Below, piece after piece: positions 39,277 through 49,358 of a stretch of 64,000 nt of DNA. Made by a program: the position numbers and the translations under genes. The notes beneath the pieces are model-generated. The model saw nothing but the letters and a program-made list of their open reading frames with translations, had not been told where the DNA came from and did not search any database. The stretch is from Nematopogon swammerdamellus. Its lineage: Eukaryota; Arthropoda; Insecta; Lepidoptera; Adelidae. The stretch is from assembly GCA_946902875.1 (NCBI GenBank), contig OX336340.1, positions 4,113,739 to 4,177,738 of the forward strand. Direction: 5' to 3'. Position 1 is the first letter of the stretch; every line of letters begins with the position of its first letter.

Positions 39277-39429
39277 TCAGTTGCCAGCGGCGAGCACGGT
39301 GCGCGCGCGCACCGCGCCGAAGCCGTTGCTGTGCCCGTTGCTGTAGCCGTTCTTCACGGAGCCGTTCTTGTACTCCAGCTTCGGCAGCTCCGTCGTCTCC
39401 GCCGGCGGCGCAGCCTTCACCTTCGGCTG
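39277..39429 (-). CDS. Elongase (ELOVL) coding exon 8, C-terminus
   Basis: Last coding exon: acceptor TTTGCGCAG, 50 codons, TGA at 39279-39277. It encodes the variable cytosolic tail (QPKVKAAPPAETTELPKLEY, then KNGYSNGHSNGF). Phase 0 with exon 7. No C-terminal KKXX signal. Confidence 0.85.
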   Translation of the reverse strand, partial: QPKVKAAPPAETTELPKLEYKNGSVKNGYSNGHSNGFGAVRARTVLAAGN

Positions 39430-39704
39430 CTGCGCAAATTCCACAATTAGAACAAGTCACTCTTTTTTAAGCATAGCAATTTTGATGCAAATCGATTATT
39501 TGTGGCAAGATCTACGTAATAGTCAAGAAACAGAACAAGTCAGTCCAATGGGAGACCTCAATATAAGCCGGTGAATTTTGCGATTTGTTAAGAGAGAGAA
39601 CAAGTCAGCGAATTTCGCCATAATTGCCATATTGAAAAAAAAATATGACTTATTCTCATTCTTAATTATTACTTAACCGATTTTATTATGTCATCCGATT
39701 TGCC

Positions 39705-40392
39705 AGCCATCAACAGTAAGCTCACCAAGGGTATTGTATTGTATTGTTTATGGATCACAATTGCAGCACAACACCGATTACTCTGCTTACCCCGATTGTC
39801 GGGATTCAGCGTGTGTGATATGTACATATGTATGTATGTTTATTGATCATTCATATGGCAGTTAGACTGCGCTCGAACTTGTCACAATTTGTTCTATCCG
39901 GTTCGATTACACCCACGAAGAAGAACCGACAAGAAACTTCGCAGGGTATTTTTTTAAACATATTTTTACAAGTATTTAGTGACTAGCCACATAATAACAC
40001 CGCCCATAGTCTATCGAAAACACAGCTTGAGAGCAAGATTTTGCTGAGAGTTCTGACTACAAAGACTTATTAATTAAGTGAATCAGGTGTAAAGAGCCTT
40101 TGTCAAACTTTGATACGTAATTTGTTGGTATACTACAGCTAAAAAAAGGTAAAATCAGATTGGTAGTAGGAACTTTGACTGGACACTATCCACTAAATAA
40201 GCACTTATTCATTATAGGTAAAACTGATAGTTCTCTGTGCAGGGGTTGCATGGGGGCTGCAGAAACACTCTCCCACGTGCTGCTACAGTGCGAGGGGGTG
40301 GCAAATGAGCGGGCAAACATCCTCAAAAACCCGAGGACACTCCAAGAGGCCTGCAAGGACGTCGGACGCCTGCAGGACTTCTGGAAGGAACA
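39705..40392 (+). pseudogene. Older truncated I-type LINE copy
   Basis: 39705-39736 and 40129-40392 match the LINE at 42984-44289 (GKIRLVVGTLTGHYPLNKHL and CRGCMGAAETLSHVLLQCEG), interrupted by ~390 bp of other repeat sequence. Its end is under 60 bp from elongase exon 7. Confidence 0.75.
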
Positions 40393-40449
40393 ATTTACAG
40401 TAACAAACGATAAGTAATTTACATGAGGGGTAAAGAACTCGCCGCTCAC

Positions 40450-40599
40450 CTTCCTGCTGTAGGACTGGTTGTAGAAGTCCTTGAATAGGAAGAAGAACAT
40501 GACGGCGTGCATGCCGATCCACCAGACGAACGCTCGCGGGTAGTTGCAGTCAATGAACAGCAGTTGGAACGCGTGCACCATTATACCGATGAACTGAGC
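40450..40599 (-). CDS. Elongase (ELOVL) coding exon 7
   Basis: 50 codons in phase 0 between acceptor TTGTTTGCAG and donor GTGAGC. Typical elongase segment IGIMVHAFQLLFIDCNYPRA and FVWWIGMHAVMFFFLF, the last membrane helices. Confidence 0.93.
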
Positions 40600-40875
40600 C
40601 TGCAAACAAGACAGTTCTTTTGTAGGACACCTAGCGGTGCTACATATAAATCAAAATACAAAATCGATATCTATGGGGTACTAGCTTGCGCCCAAATTTT
40701 CTCAGCTTTTGCTGAGAAATTCGAATTTCAAAAGAAGAAAGAAGGCACTGAAGGCGAAGCCGAAGGCCGAGCTACATTTAGTTAAACGATATATTTACTA
40801 GAAGAAAGTAAGTCACTAAAGGGAAGCCGAAGGCCGAGCTGCGTTCAGGTGTGACGCGTTAACATGACTGACATG

Positions 40876-41263
40876 TTTTTTTTTTTTTTTTTTGGAAACT
40901 GACACGGTTGGCTACATCACCTACAACGTCCGTGATGTCAGCCCATAACACCGGGTGAACTAGGTGCCATATCAGTGCTTCCCCCTTTGATCTTGCCGGC
41001 TACACTGAACTGGTCGGAAAACACAAACTATTTACATAGCCGTTTAGACCGACGTTTCATTCAGTGCGGTGGTACCAACCCGGGCGGGTTAAACCCTACC
41101 ACCAAGTAAGATTAGGAAGGAAGGGACCTACATTTTACGAGGAATCAGAACCTCGGTCAGCCTCCAACGGTCAGCTGTCACCCATCCAAGTACTGACCGC
41201 ACCCAGCTTTGCTTAACATTCAATAGTGACAGTTGACTGTCTGCACCACTGAGCTATCGAGGC
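40876..41263 (-). repeat. 5S/tRNA-type SINE, full-length minus copy
   Basis: T-run at the left; at the right the complement of GCCTCGATAGCTCAGTGGTG, with the 5S-like block between 41165 and 41215. Confidence 0.85.
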
Positions 41264-41379
41264 TGACATGACTCTCGTATTGGGTGATGTAGCCTCCATG
41301 AAAGTGAAAATTGTCTGTGCTGGGATTCTTAACAATAAAAAAAAATTTGAATTTCGAATTTGGAACCCACAACGACAAC

Positions 41380-41500
41380 AACCCAGCAACAGTCCGCGAA
41401 TCTGCTGGCGTCGCTTCTCATCGTGCGTGGTCCCGCACCGAATTTGGCTCTGTCGACTGTACCATTGCTCCCTCGACACAGCCACCCATGCCGGTTTTCA
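41380..41500 (-). repeat. Repeat fragment shared with 7707 and 34284
   Basis: CAACAGTCCGCGAATCTGCTGG and GGCTCTGTCGACTGTACCATTG match those copies in reverse. Confidence 0.55.
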
Positions 41501-41507
41501 TTACCGT

Positions 41508-41820
41508 AGCACCGTGTGGGGCCGGTACTTTAAAAGAATAGCCCCACTGCATCTCTCCCCGAGTATGTCGTAAAAGGCGACTAAGGAATATGACCCCCTT
41601 ATTATATTACTAGGTGGTAGGGTTTAACCCGCCCGGCTCGGTACCACCGCACTGAATGAAAGGTCGGTCGAAACGGCAATGTAAATAGTTTGTGTTTTCC
41701 GTCCAGTTCAGTGTAGCCGGCGCGACCGAAGGGAAACCCTGGACGTGGCACCAAGTTCAGCCGGTGTTATGGGCTGACATCACGGATGTTGTAGGTAATC
41801 GTGTCAGTTTCCATAAAAAA
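41508..41820 (+). repeat. GTGTGGGGCCGGTAC-headed repeat, full copy
   Basis: Head CACCGTGTGGGGCCGGTAC, GTCGTAAAAGGCGACTAAGG, then the same tail as the 5S/tRNA SINE (GTAAATAGTTTGTGTTTTCC ... TTTCCAT plus A-run). Confidence 0.85.
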
Positions 41821-41864
41821 AAAACAACCTAAAAAAAAAAATTAAGAAACCGTACGCGACTCAC

Positions 41865-42107
41865 CATCTGCAGACCAGTGAGGTACTTCTTCCACCAGAG
41901 GTACTTCCTGACCCCGGGCCCCATCGCCGCCAGCATGTAGTACGAATACATGACGATGTGCACGAACGTGTTGAGCAGTCCAAAGAACGTCGAGTGCCCG
42001 CCCGGCGTGAACTTGACGCCGAACCAGACCGACATGGGCATCACGCCGTGGTGGATCACGTGCAGTGTCGATACGTGATCGTATTTCTTCCGCAGTATGA
42101 AGAAGAA
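41865..42107 (-). CDS. Elongase (ELOVL) coding exon 6, catalytic histidine box
   Basis: 81 codons, phase 0, acceptor AACTGTTGCAG and donor GTGAGT. Contains the HxxHH active-site box (LHVIHHG), followed by TFFGLLNTFVHIVMYSYYML, the usual second signature. It catalyses the condensation step of fatty-acid elongation in the ER membrane. Confidence 0.96.
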
Positions 42108-42159
42108 CTGCAACAGTTATCGATAAATGTGTTGGATGTTGTATCCGGCAAGAAATTAG

Positions 42160-42500
42160 TCCTGTCCAAAGACCGACCGACCGACCGAACCGATATACCT
42201 CACTGAATTGAACGAACGAGCAAGCTCAGAACAACTGAGCAAAACAACTCACCCGCTCACCCGCTCAGCTGCTCAGCCGCTCTCAGAAGGTCGGTCGGTC
42301 GGTCGACCGAACGAGCAGAGGTGAGAGCGAGTGGAGATGAGAGCGAGCGTAGGCGCGAGCCGCGAGGCGCGCTCGGTCGGTCGTTCGGTGGCGGGAGCGC
42401 ACTACCTACTTTAGTGAGCCTGAACTAACTGAGCAAGAGAGCAGCTGAACGACGAGACCGAACTAGTTTACCGCGTTCACTGAACTACAAAGAGCGAATC
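42160..42500. repeat. GACCGACC / GGTCGGTC foldback region
   Basis: (GACC)n at about 42171-42192 and (GGTC)n at about 42287-42308 are complementary; CTCGGTCGGTCGTTCGG follows at 42372. Dense GAGCGAG and GCTCA motifs lie between. Probably a foldback transposon remnant; class not known. Confidence 0.55.
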
Positions 42501-42983
42501 AGTACAGTGAACGAGCAAGGACAAGACTACAAGAAATACTCTCCTGGGCACACATCCAAATTAAGCAGCACTGGTTCCAACTGCCCGGGCAGAAGAAAGC
42601 GAAGGCACTACTTTCAACTTTTTACTACTGTGGATCCAACTGCAAATCAGCGCAATAGACAACGTCGTTGTCTCCTATTGCATCAGCTGAGTTGAACCCG
42701 ATTTGTCGCCATTTTGTTGATGTGTTCCTTGTTGAACTGGCGACAAATAAACACTAATTTCATTTCATTTCTATGTACTAAACCTAAACCAGAACGACAC
42801 AAGAGTCTTAATAAGGACCTTCATTGACTCCGGTCCATATTATAGGCACCGATACCAGGTTATAATGCTATAATTGTAGTATAATCTATTATATATACAT
42901 ATAATCTGTTAGGCTAAAGTTTTGAACGAGAAAAACAAAGCATTATAAAAATATTAGCATCCTGGAATGGTAAGTCTTGCCAA

Positions 42984-44203
42984 TCATCAGACCGATGCTA
43001 ACATATGGCGCGATTGTGTGGTGGTCAAGGACCAAACTTACAACCGCACAACAGAAGCTTCAAAGCCTACAAAGGCTAGCGTGTGTATCAACAACTGGCT
43101 GCATGAGAACAACCCCAACGGCGGCACTGGAGGTGCTACTGGGAATACTACCGCTGCACATCTTCGTACAACAGGAGGCAACGGCAGCAGCTTTCAGACT
43201 AAAACTATCTGGTACCTGGGGTAATAACCCAGGCAGGCACGGTACCAGCCTAACAGACGCAATTAAACAAAAACCAATGCTAACAGCTATATGTGACAGA
43301 ATACCGGCCACACATATCTTTGTTAAGGGATACAACATACAACTCTACGAAGAGCAGAAGAATTCCACACGCGAAATAGACGTCTACACGGATGGATCCA
43401 AAACAGCAAATGGAACAGGAGCCGGCATATTCTCAATGGACCTAAACATTAGGTCAGCCATGCCACTGGGCAAGTACAACAGCATATTCCAAGCCGAATG
43501 TGTTGCAATAACACAAGCAGCATACAGCATAGCAAACAAAAAGATCAAGGAGTATGGCATACGCATACTATCCGACAGCGCTTCGGTACTCCAAGCCTTA
43601 ACCAGCAACACCATTAAATCAAGCCTCATTTTGGAATGCCACCAAGCACTAGAGATTATCGCCAAACACAACAGTGTCACCCTTCAATGGATAAAAGGAC
43701 ACAGTGGATGTTTAGGCAACGACGCAGCAGACGAACTGGCAAGGAGGGGAGCAGGGTGGGTGGTCGATGGACCTGAGCCGATAGTGCCCCTCCCGTTTAA
43801 TCAACTAAGATCATGGATCAGAGGACACGCAAAAGACCAACACCAACAGATATGGTCACAAATAAACGACTGCAAGCAGACAAGAGCGGCGGTGCCAACC
43901 ATCAACAGGAAGCTCACAAAGGGTATACTACAGCTAAACAAAGGTAAAATCAGATTGGTGGTGGGAATCTTAACAGGACACTATCCACTAAATAAGCACT
44001 TATTCATTATAGGTAAAACAGATAGCCCTCTGTGCAGGGGTTGCATGGGGGCTGAAGAAACGCCATCCCACGTGCTGCTACAGTGCGAGGGGGTGGCAAA
44101 TGAGCGGGCAATCATCCTCAAAAACCCGAGGACACTCCAAGAGGCCTGCAAGGACGTCGGACGCCTGCAGGACTTCTGGAAGGAGCTGGGCTGGATGGAG
44201 TAG
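42984..44203 (+). pseudogene. LINE ORF2 C-terminus with RNase H domain
   Basis: About 400 open codons: end of the RT thumb (RPMLTYGAIVWW), RNase H with VYTDGSKTANGTGAGIFS, QAECVAI, LSDSASVL and GNDAADELARRG (the four acidic residues), and a terminal CCHC-like CRGCMGAEETPSHVLLQC. RNase H in a LINE points to the I/LOA/R1-like group. The RT catalytic core is missing, so it is inactive by truncation. Confidence 0.88.
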
Positions 44204-44289
44204 CGGCCGGGGTGATACGCACAACGGGTCCAAGCAGTGAGACCTACATGCGGAAAATGCCCACCAAGAAGAAGAAGAAGAAGAAGAAG
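42984..44289 (+). mobile_element. 5'-truncated I-type LINE with RNase H
   Basis: Inserted antisense in the elongase intron between exons 6 and 5. A 12-bp duplication AAGTCTTGCCAA flanks it (42972-42983 and 44290-44301), and it ends in (AAG)n. It keeps only the end of ORF2. Confidence 0.92.
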
Positions 44290-44511
44290 AAGTCTTGCCA
44301 AGTTCCATATGATCAAATTTAATGATACCGCTGGGAATGATAGTCCTAACCTTCGAAATATAGCTAGACCACCTGACTACAATACTAAATTATAGTAAAG
44401 GAGCCTGAAGGACAACTCTCAACATTTCAACAACTTTCTATTTTAACTCTCAACTTTCAGAAATGCATTTAGATTAAATACTTAACCGCTTGAAAAAGAG
44501 AAAATTATTAC

Positions 44512-44568
44512 CGTATCAAAGAATTCCGTGAATTTGGAGAAGTAATACCACCAGCAAGCGTGGACCAT
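44512..44568 (-). CDS. Elongase (ELOVL) coding exon 5
   Basis: 19 codons, phase 0, acceptor AAATTTTCAG and donor GTAATA. MVHACWWYYFSKFTEFFDT holds the family's K-x-x-E-x-x-D motif. Confidence 0.95.
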
Positions 44569-46100
44569 CTGAAAATTTAACACTGTTAGAATATCGTCGG
44601 TCCTTTGGAATAAAGGAAAACAATAAGTGATATGCCTAAATGATTATGCAAAAATGATTTTTTAAATTGACAATCACATTATTATTTATATATACATGTG
44701 TTTATGTACAAACATCTACACACTGAAGCATTAATTAAAGGAGAAAAATTCAAAAAGAAAAATTTTCAGCAAATATCAAAATTGTCTGGGGGGCTGCCGG
44801 CGTTAATTCTTATTGTTGCTTACTACTGCATGAGAATTTAACTGCCGATTTAAAAAAAATATATTTATATAATTTACCAAGAATTTTTACTTACTTTTAG
44901 ATGAGAAAATATAAAAAATTCTGTAATACTTAAACTATTAACACAAACTATACTAAAGAAGGGTTATGCCCGCATTCATGTTTAGAATATTTAAAATTTA
45001 CAAATGAAAATATAATTTATAACATTTTATTTAACGACCATAGTAAAACACTGACAAGGCACCCAGTTCCGACCGGAACATCAGGGGTGTAACAAGGGAT
45101 GAAGCCAACCATGTCAATATCCAAAAGAAAACAAAAAAAAACCAACAAAAAATTAAAAATATATTAAAAAACACTTGCAGGCATAACCAGTCTAAAAACT
45201 ACAACAAACAACAAAAAAGCGAAAGCCGTTCCCATCGTGATTCGTCCGGTGATGATTGCGGTTACATGGGCTCATGATCCCATCACTGTGATATCAGGTT
45301 AGTCGACAGATGGAGTGAAAATGATTTGTAGCTATCACGGAGAACATAGACGCACTACTCCTCTACTGCCGATGGGCCCGGATATGTTCGGTGAAGCCAT
45401 CGCAAGCTTAGATCCACACCTTCCCTTAAGAGCGTGCGGCTCACCTCGGATCCCATACTAATATGTATTCGAAATATTACTTCAAAACTATTTGACATAA
45501 TAATTATGTTAAACATTTGACATTGTATCGACTTTTCTAGACAAGATCTGCATCTCTGTAGGGACATAACATAATTTCCTAAAGAAGCACAGATATTGAG
45601 TAGAAAAATTGATAAAAAGTAAAATTGTTAACCTAAGTCAAATAATTTTGAATTTAGTATGGGAGGCAAGCTCAGCACACTCTTAAGTTATTTCATTAGC
45701 CAATAATTGCATAGTTACAAAACTAACCTGATCCTCTTGCTATTATTTTCCATAATATAATATGATATTGCAATTTAAAGGCTTGTCACAGTCAAAATGC
45801 AATAAGTCTATGTTTCCGTTATTTTGTAAAAATAAAAAATGTTAGCACACATTTGAACATTACAACAGAACATTAAATTAAACACAGTCTATTCTACACA
45901 CTTATGTCAAAATTCGTCAGTCACAAAATGTTACGGGAATGCTCTGTTTATGCGTTTCTATTTAGATTTTTTAAGAGAAAAATAACTTCTAGGGTAACAT
46001 TGTTGGAAGAATTTTGAGTAGACAAATACTGAAGTATTATTTTTTTAATTTAATAATATATTTAAACATTCAATAATAAATGATTGATATATAACCTTAT
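44569..46100. other. Elongase intron, little recognisable
   Basis: AT-rich intron sequence. A worn SINE tail (GCACCCAGTTCCGACCGG, AGCCAACCATGTC) lies at about 45050-45128. Confidence 0.5.
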
Positions 46101-46107
46101 TGCCAAA

Positions 46108-46325
46108 AACCGGCCAAGTGCGAGTCAAACACAGAGGTTTTCGCACCACACTATTTTTTTAAATACATGTTTCTTGTACGTACATGTTCCTCTTAATTTT
46201 TAACTTTTTTTTTTTCATCCGGCTAGTTACTACGGTACCAAAGATACAGTAGTAGGACAGACAGACAGACAGAGAAACGGCGTAGGCTTAGTAATAAATA
46301 GCCTTCCGTACGGTGTACGAAAACA
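46108..46325 (+). repeat. Dispersed repeat, CGGCCAAGTGCGAGTC family
   Basis: CCGGCCAAGTGCGAGTCAAA, (ACAG)n and GGCGTAGGCTTAGTAATA, in the elongase intron. Confidence 0.75.
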
Positions 46326-46744
46326 TAATTTAAAAAAAATACAGAGCATTCCATCTACATACAGCACACACGTTTTTAATGAAAAAATCCCATTGGTCGC
46401 TTCCAAGGTTTTTTGGGGACTCCGCTACAAACACACACACACACACAAACAAGTCCCAAACACTGAAAGCTCGATTGGAATCGCCACAATTTTTTTAACA
46501 ACCATCGCAGGCTTGGAAAAATTCGCTCGTTTCTGAATCACATTATTTTGCAAATCATATTCGAGTGAATCCTCTCCTATACGCACTTGCATATAAGAGA
46601 GAATATCATCAAGATATCAGCCATCAAGGTGGGCCAGTTTAATTGAACCTACTCAGCGTAATGAGCAAAGTATTGTGTGATCGTTACACATTTACGAAGA
46701 TGGCATGAGGGAGGAGTAAATAATTCTATAATAATAAAATCATA

Positions 46745-47059
46745 CATACATACACGCTGTATTCCGACAATCGGTATAAGTAGAGTAATCAGCGTTGTGC
46801 TGCTAGTACTCTCGTAAATTACAGCACAACACCGACCACCACGTTTAGCAATGTATTTAGGACAAGATCAAGCAGCAAGTAAGGCACGGAGACCCACCTG
46901 CTGCGTGACTCGGTCGAGAGACAGTGCCAAGGTGAAAGGTGGCTAGCCTGTCGCCCCTTAGCACGGCATATTGTCATTATCCTTAGTCGACTTTTACGAC
47001 ATGCTCGGGGAGAGATGCAGTGGGGCTATTCGTTTTAAGTACCGACCCCACACAGTACA
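46745..47059 (-). repeat. GTGTGGGGCCGGTAC-headed repeat with extension
   Basis: Contains TCCGACAATCGG, GCACAACACCGAC and AGGACAAGATCAAGC (as at 7016), then CACCTGCTGCGTGACTCGG, GGCTAGCCTGTCGCC, TTTTACGACATGCTCGGGG and ACCGACCCCACAC. It shows that the 7016-type block and the head belong to one longer repeat. Confidence 0.65.
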
Positions 47060-47179
47060 GTAAAATCATATTTTATTTATAGGTTTCATTAGCTATACAA
47101 GGCAGTTTCTTATAGTAATTGTTTATTTAATTCAAGGAAACCAACTGTTTGTACAGAAAAAGACAACAATAGAAATATA

Positions 47180-47440
47180 GGGTGTATTTTTATTAACTGC
47201 GTTCCTTTCACAGGGTGGTTCTGTATCCTAAACTGAGTAACTTTTGTTCTACAGCTTTTGGGAAACGGAAAAACAAATTTCACTTTCTCCATACATTTAA
47301 GGGCAGACCTAACCTCCAAATGTATGGGGAACGTGCATTTTTTTTTTTTTGGAAATTCCAAAAGTTGTATAACAAATGTTGCTCAGTTTAAGATACAGAA
47401 CAACCGCCTAAAAGGAACGCAGTTAATTCAAATACACCCT
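47180..47440. repeat. TA-flanked MITE with ~85-bp inverted arms
   Basis: Ends GGGTGTATTTTTATTAACTG and CAGTTAATTCAAATACACCC, between TA dinucleotides; probably Tc1/mariner-like. Confidence 0.8.
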
Positions 47441-47799
47441 GTATAAACAGAATCAAAACTAATTAAAGGCTTCCCTATAACCAGCAATTGCTTTATGTTT
47501 TTTTGTATGTTTGGTTCTGAAAGTATTAAATGCCAAAAATGTGCATTAACGAAAACCAAACACTTTAGAGTGCAAATCATTTACGTATAAACCATAATTT
47601 TTGGCAATACTCTTCAAAGTATATCCATAATGCCATCACATTCCATTCACGTGCCACACCTTACTTTGTTCATTACACGCGAGCTCTTTAAAATCCTCAA
47701 AATCCCTCAAGGTTAAACCCTCCATCAGCGACAACACACATATGAGGGAAGGTTTTCAAGCGTGTTGCATCGTCCGACGTTCCGGGATGCGGGATTTTG

Positions 47800-48145
47800 G
47801 GCCAGGGTACGGGGGTTTTCGACAAGGTTGTGGGTTGGGGTTCTGGTTTTTGGTACAAGGTGCGGGGGTTATAAGCCGGGGTGCAGGGTTTTGGGCAGGG
47901 GTGCGGGGTTTCGGGCACGGATGCGGGGTTTTGGTAAGGGGTGCGGGGTTTTCGGCGGGGGTGCGGGGTTTTGGGCAGGGGTGCGGGGTTTTGGGTACGG
48001 ATGCGGGGTTTCGGGCAGGGGTGCGGGGTTTTGGGCATAGATGCGGGGTTTCGGGCAGGGGTGCGGGGTTTTGGGCACAGATGCGGGGTTTCGGGCACAG
48101 ATGCGGGGTTTTGGGCAGGGGGTTTAGGGTCTGGATGCAGGGTTT
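47800..48145. repeat. 20-bp G-rich/C-rich minisatellite
   Basis: Positions 47881-48120 are twelve 20-bp units of GTGCGGGGTTTTGGGCAGGG type without length change, with worn units on both sides. It is G-rich on the plus strand and C-rich in the elongase transcript, and begins ~40 nt after elongase exon 4A. Confidence 0.93.
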
Positions 48146-48185
48146 TGAGGGAATGCGAACCGATATTCAAATTGGGATAGATCAC

Positions 48186-48269
48186 CATCAATGTCTCTGG
48201 ATGTTTGGAGTAGTCCACCGGCTGACATTGAAAGTTATACCTGCCTGTAAACCAGCCTGCCATCCCGAT
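48186..48269 (-). CDS. Elongase exon 4A (alternative copy)
   Basis: 28 codons, phase 0, acceptor GGTTGTTGCAG, donor ATG|GTGATC (weak). Encodes MAGWFTGRYNFQCQPVDYSK and a short end. The GW...CQPVD-x-S core is kept and homologous to exon 4B. Either copy splices in frame between exons 3 and 5. Confidence 0.82.
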
Positions 48270-48634
48270 CTGCAACAACCAACACCGACGACTGCATCAC
48301 CTGCCATTGCACATGACCCGCCACGAGGCGACACCAACATACCTAGTTATACCTATACCTGCAGTACAGGGCTGCAAAATTTCTTAAATCTATTACCGTT
48401 TATATATGTACACATTTCGAGCATCAGTCTAAAATACTAAACATGCCTACTCCGTTAGTGGTTAATACTTGCAGTAGCTTAAACCTATTTGCTAGTATCT
48501 GTCACCGCAAATTAAGTCTAAATAATACTTAATAATACAAATTCAACCGCTTTCTGAAACGAAAAAACCATATAGACAACTACTCGATTTGGGTTCGTAA
48601 AGTATTTTATCGTAATTTTCAATATTAACTAGAC

Positions 48635-49024
48635 CAGCGTTTCCCAAATAGTGATAAGCGTACCCCTGGGGGTACAGTACAGTACAGAATCAAGAGAAGG
48701 GATACGCGTGGGTGCGCTTAATGTCCACGCTTGCCTCTACAATCAAAGTAAAGAGGAAGGGGCCCACTTATCTCATTTTTGAAAATTATCTCCACTGATT
48801 AATAGTTGATTGGGACCTATTTAATATTGTGTTACATAAATTATGATTACAAAGTAGATGTTAAAACCTAATAATGACTGCTAGGGTGGATAAACAACAT
48901 TATTACCGGTGTAAAAATAACAACCTTAAGAAAATTGTTTCATTTAAATCATGTTACTCCAGGGTACTTTGGTCTCAGAAAATCCGCTAAGGGGTACTAA
49001 TTAAAATATAATTGGAAACCGCTG
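48635..49024. repeat. hAT-like MITE
   Basis: CAGCGTTTCCCAA...TTGGAAACCGCTG ends; same family as 36774-37777, without the nested insertions. Confidence 0.75.
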
Positions 49025-49277
49025 ACCAAGGCCTACTAATGAACACAGTAAAAATTAACTTTACAAACCCAAAATATACACAACTTTACAATAACCCATC
49101 CATTTTATACACATGCATTTGATTTGCTATAACATAATCTAGTCAGCAAATCAAATTCAATTATTAAAACGAATCAGCCGACCCTGAAAAAAATATGTCT
49201 ATATACAATGAACATTTTGTTAGTAGTCGTGTGGCCTTAAAGGAGACCTATGCCCAGCACTGCAGCAGTGCACTTAC

Positions 49278-49358
49278 TCTGGTGGCTATGGGCGAATCGG
49301 ATCTGTCCACCGGTTGGCAACGGAGGCTGTAATACTGGAACCACCCACCCATCAGGCA
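49278..49358 (-). CDS. Elongase exon 4B (alternative copy)
   Basis: 27 codons, phase 0, acceptor GGCAACCCCAG, consensus donor AGA|GTAAGT. Encodes LMGGWFQYYSLRCQPVDRSD and the following SPIATR. It fits the family consensus between exon 3 (WLFYE) and exon 5 (MVHACWW). Confidence 0.85.

Noticed and set aside
47881..48120. CRISPR-like array
   Set aside because: Units are contiguous 20-bp tandem repeats without unique spacers, in a eukaryotic intron.
47697..48440. Long open frames on both strands (about 190 and 230 codons) as genes
   Set aside because: They are read-throughs of the 20-bp minisatellite, which lacks stop codons; only exon 4A is real coding.
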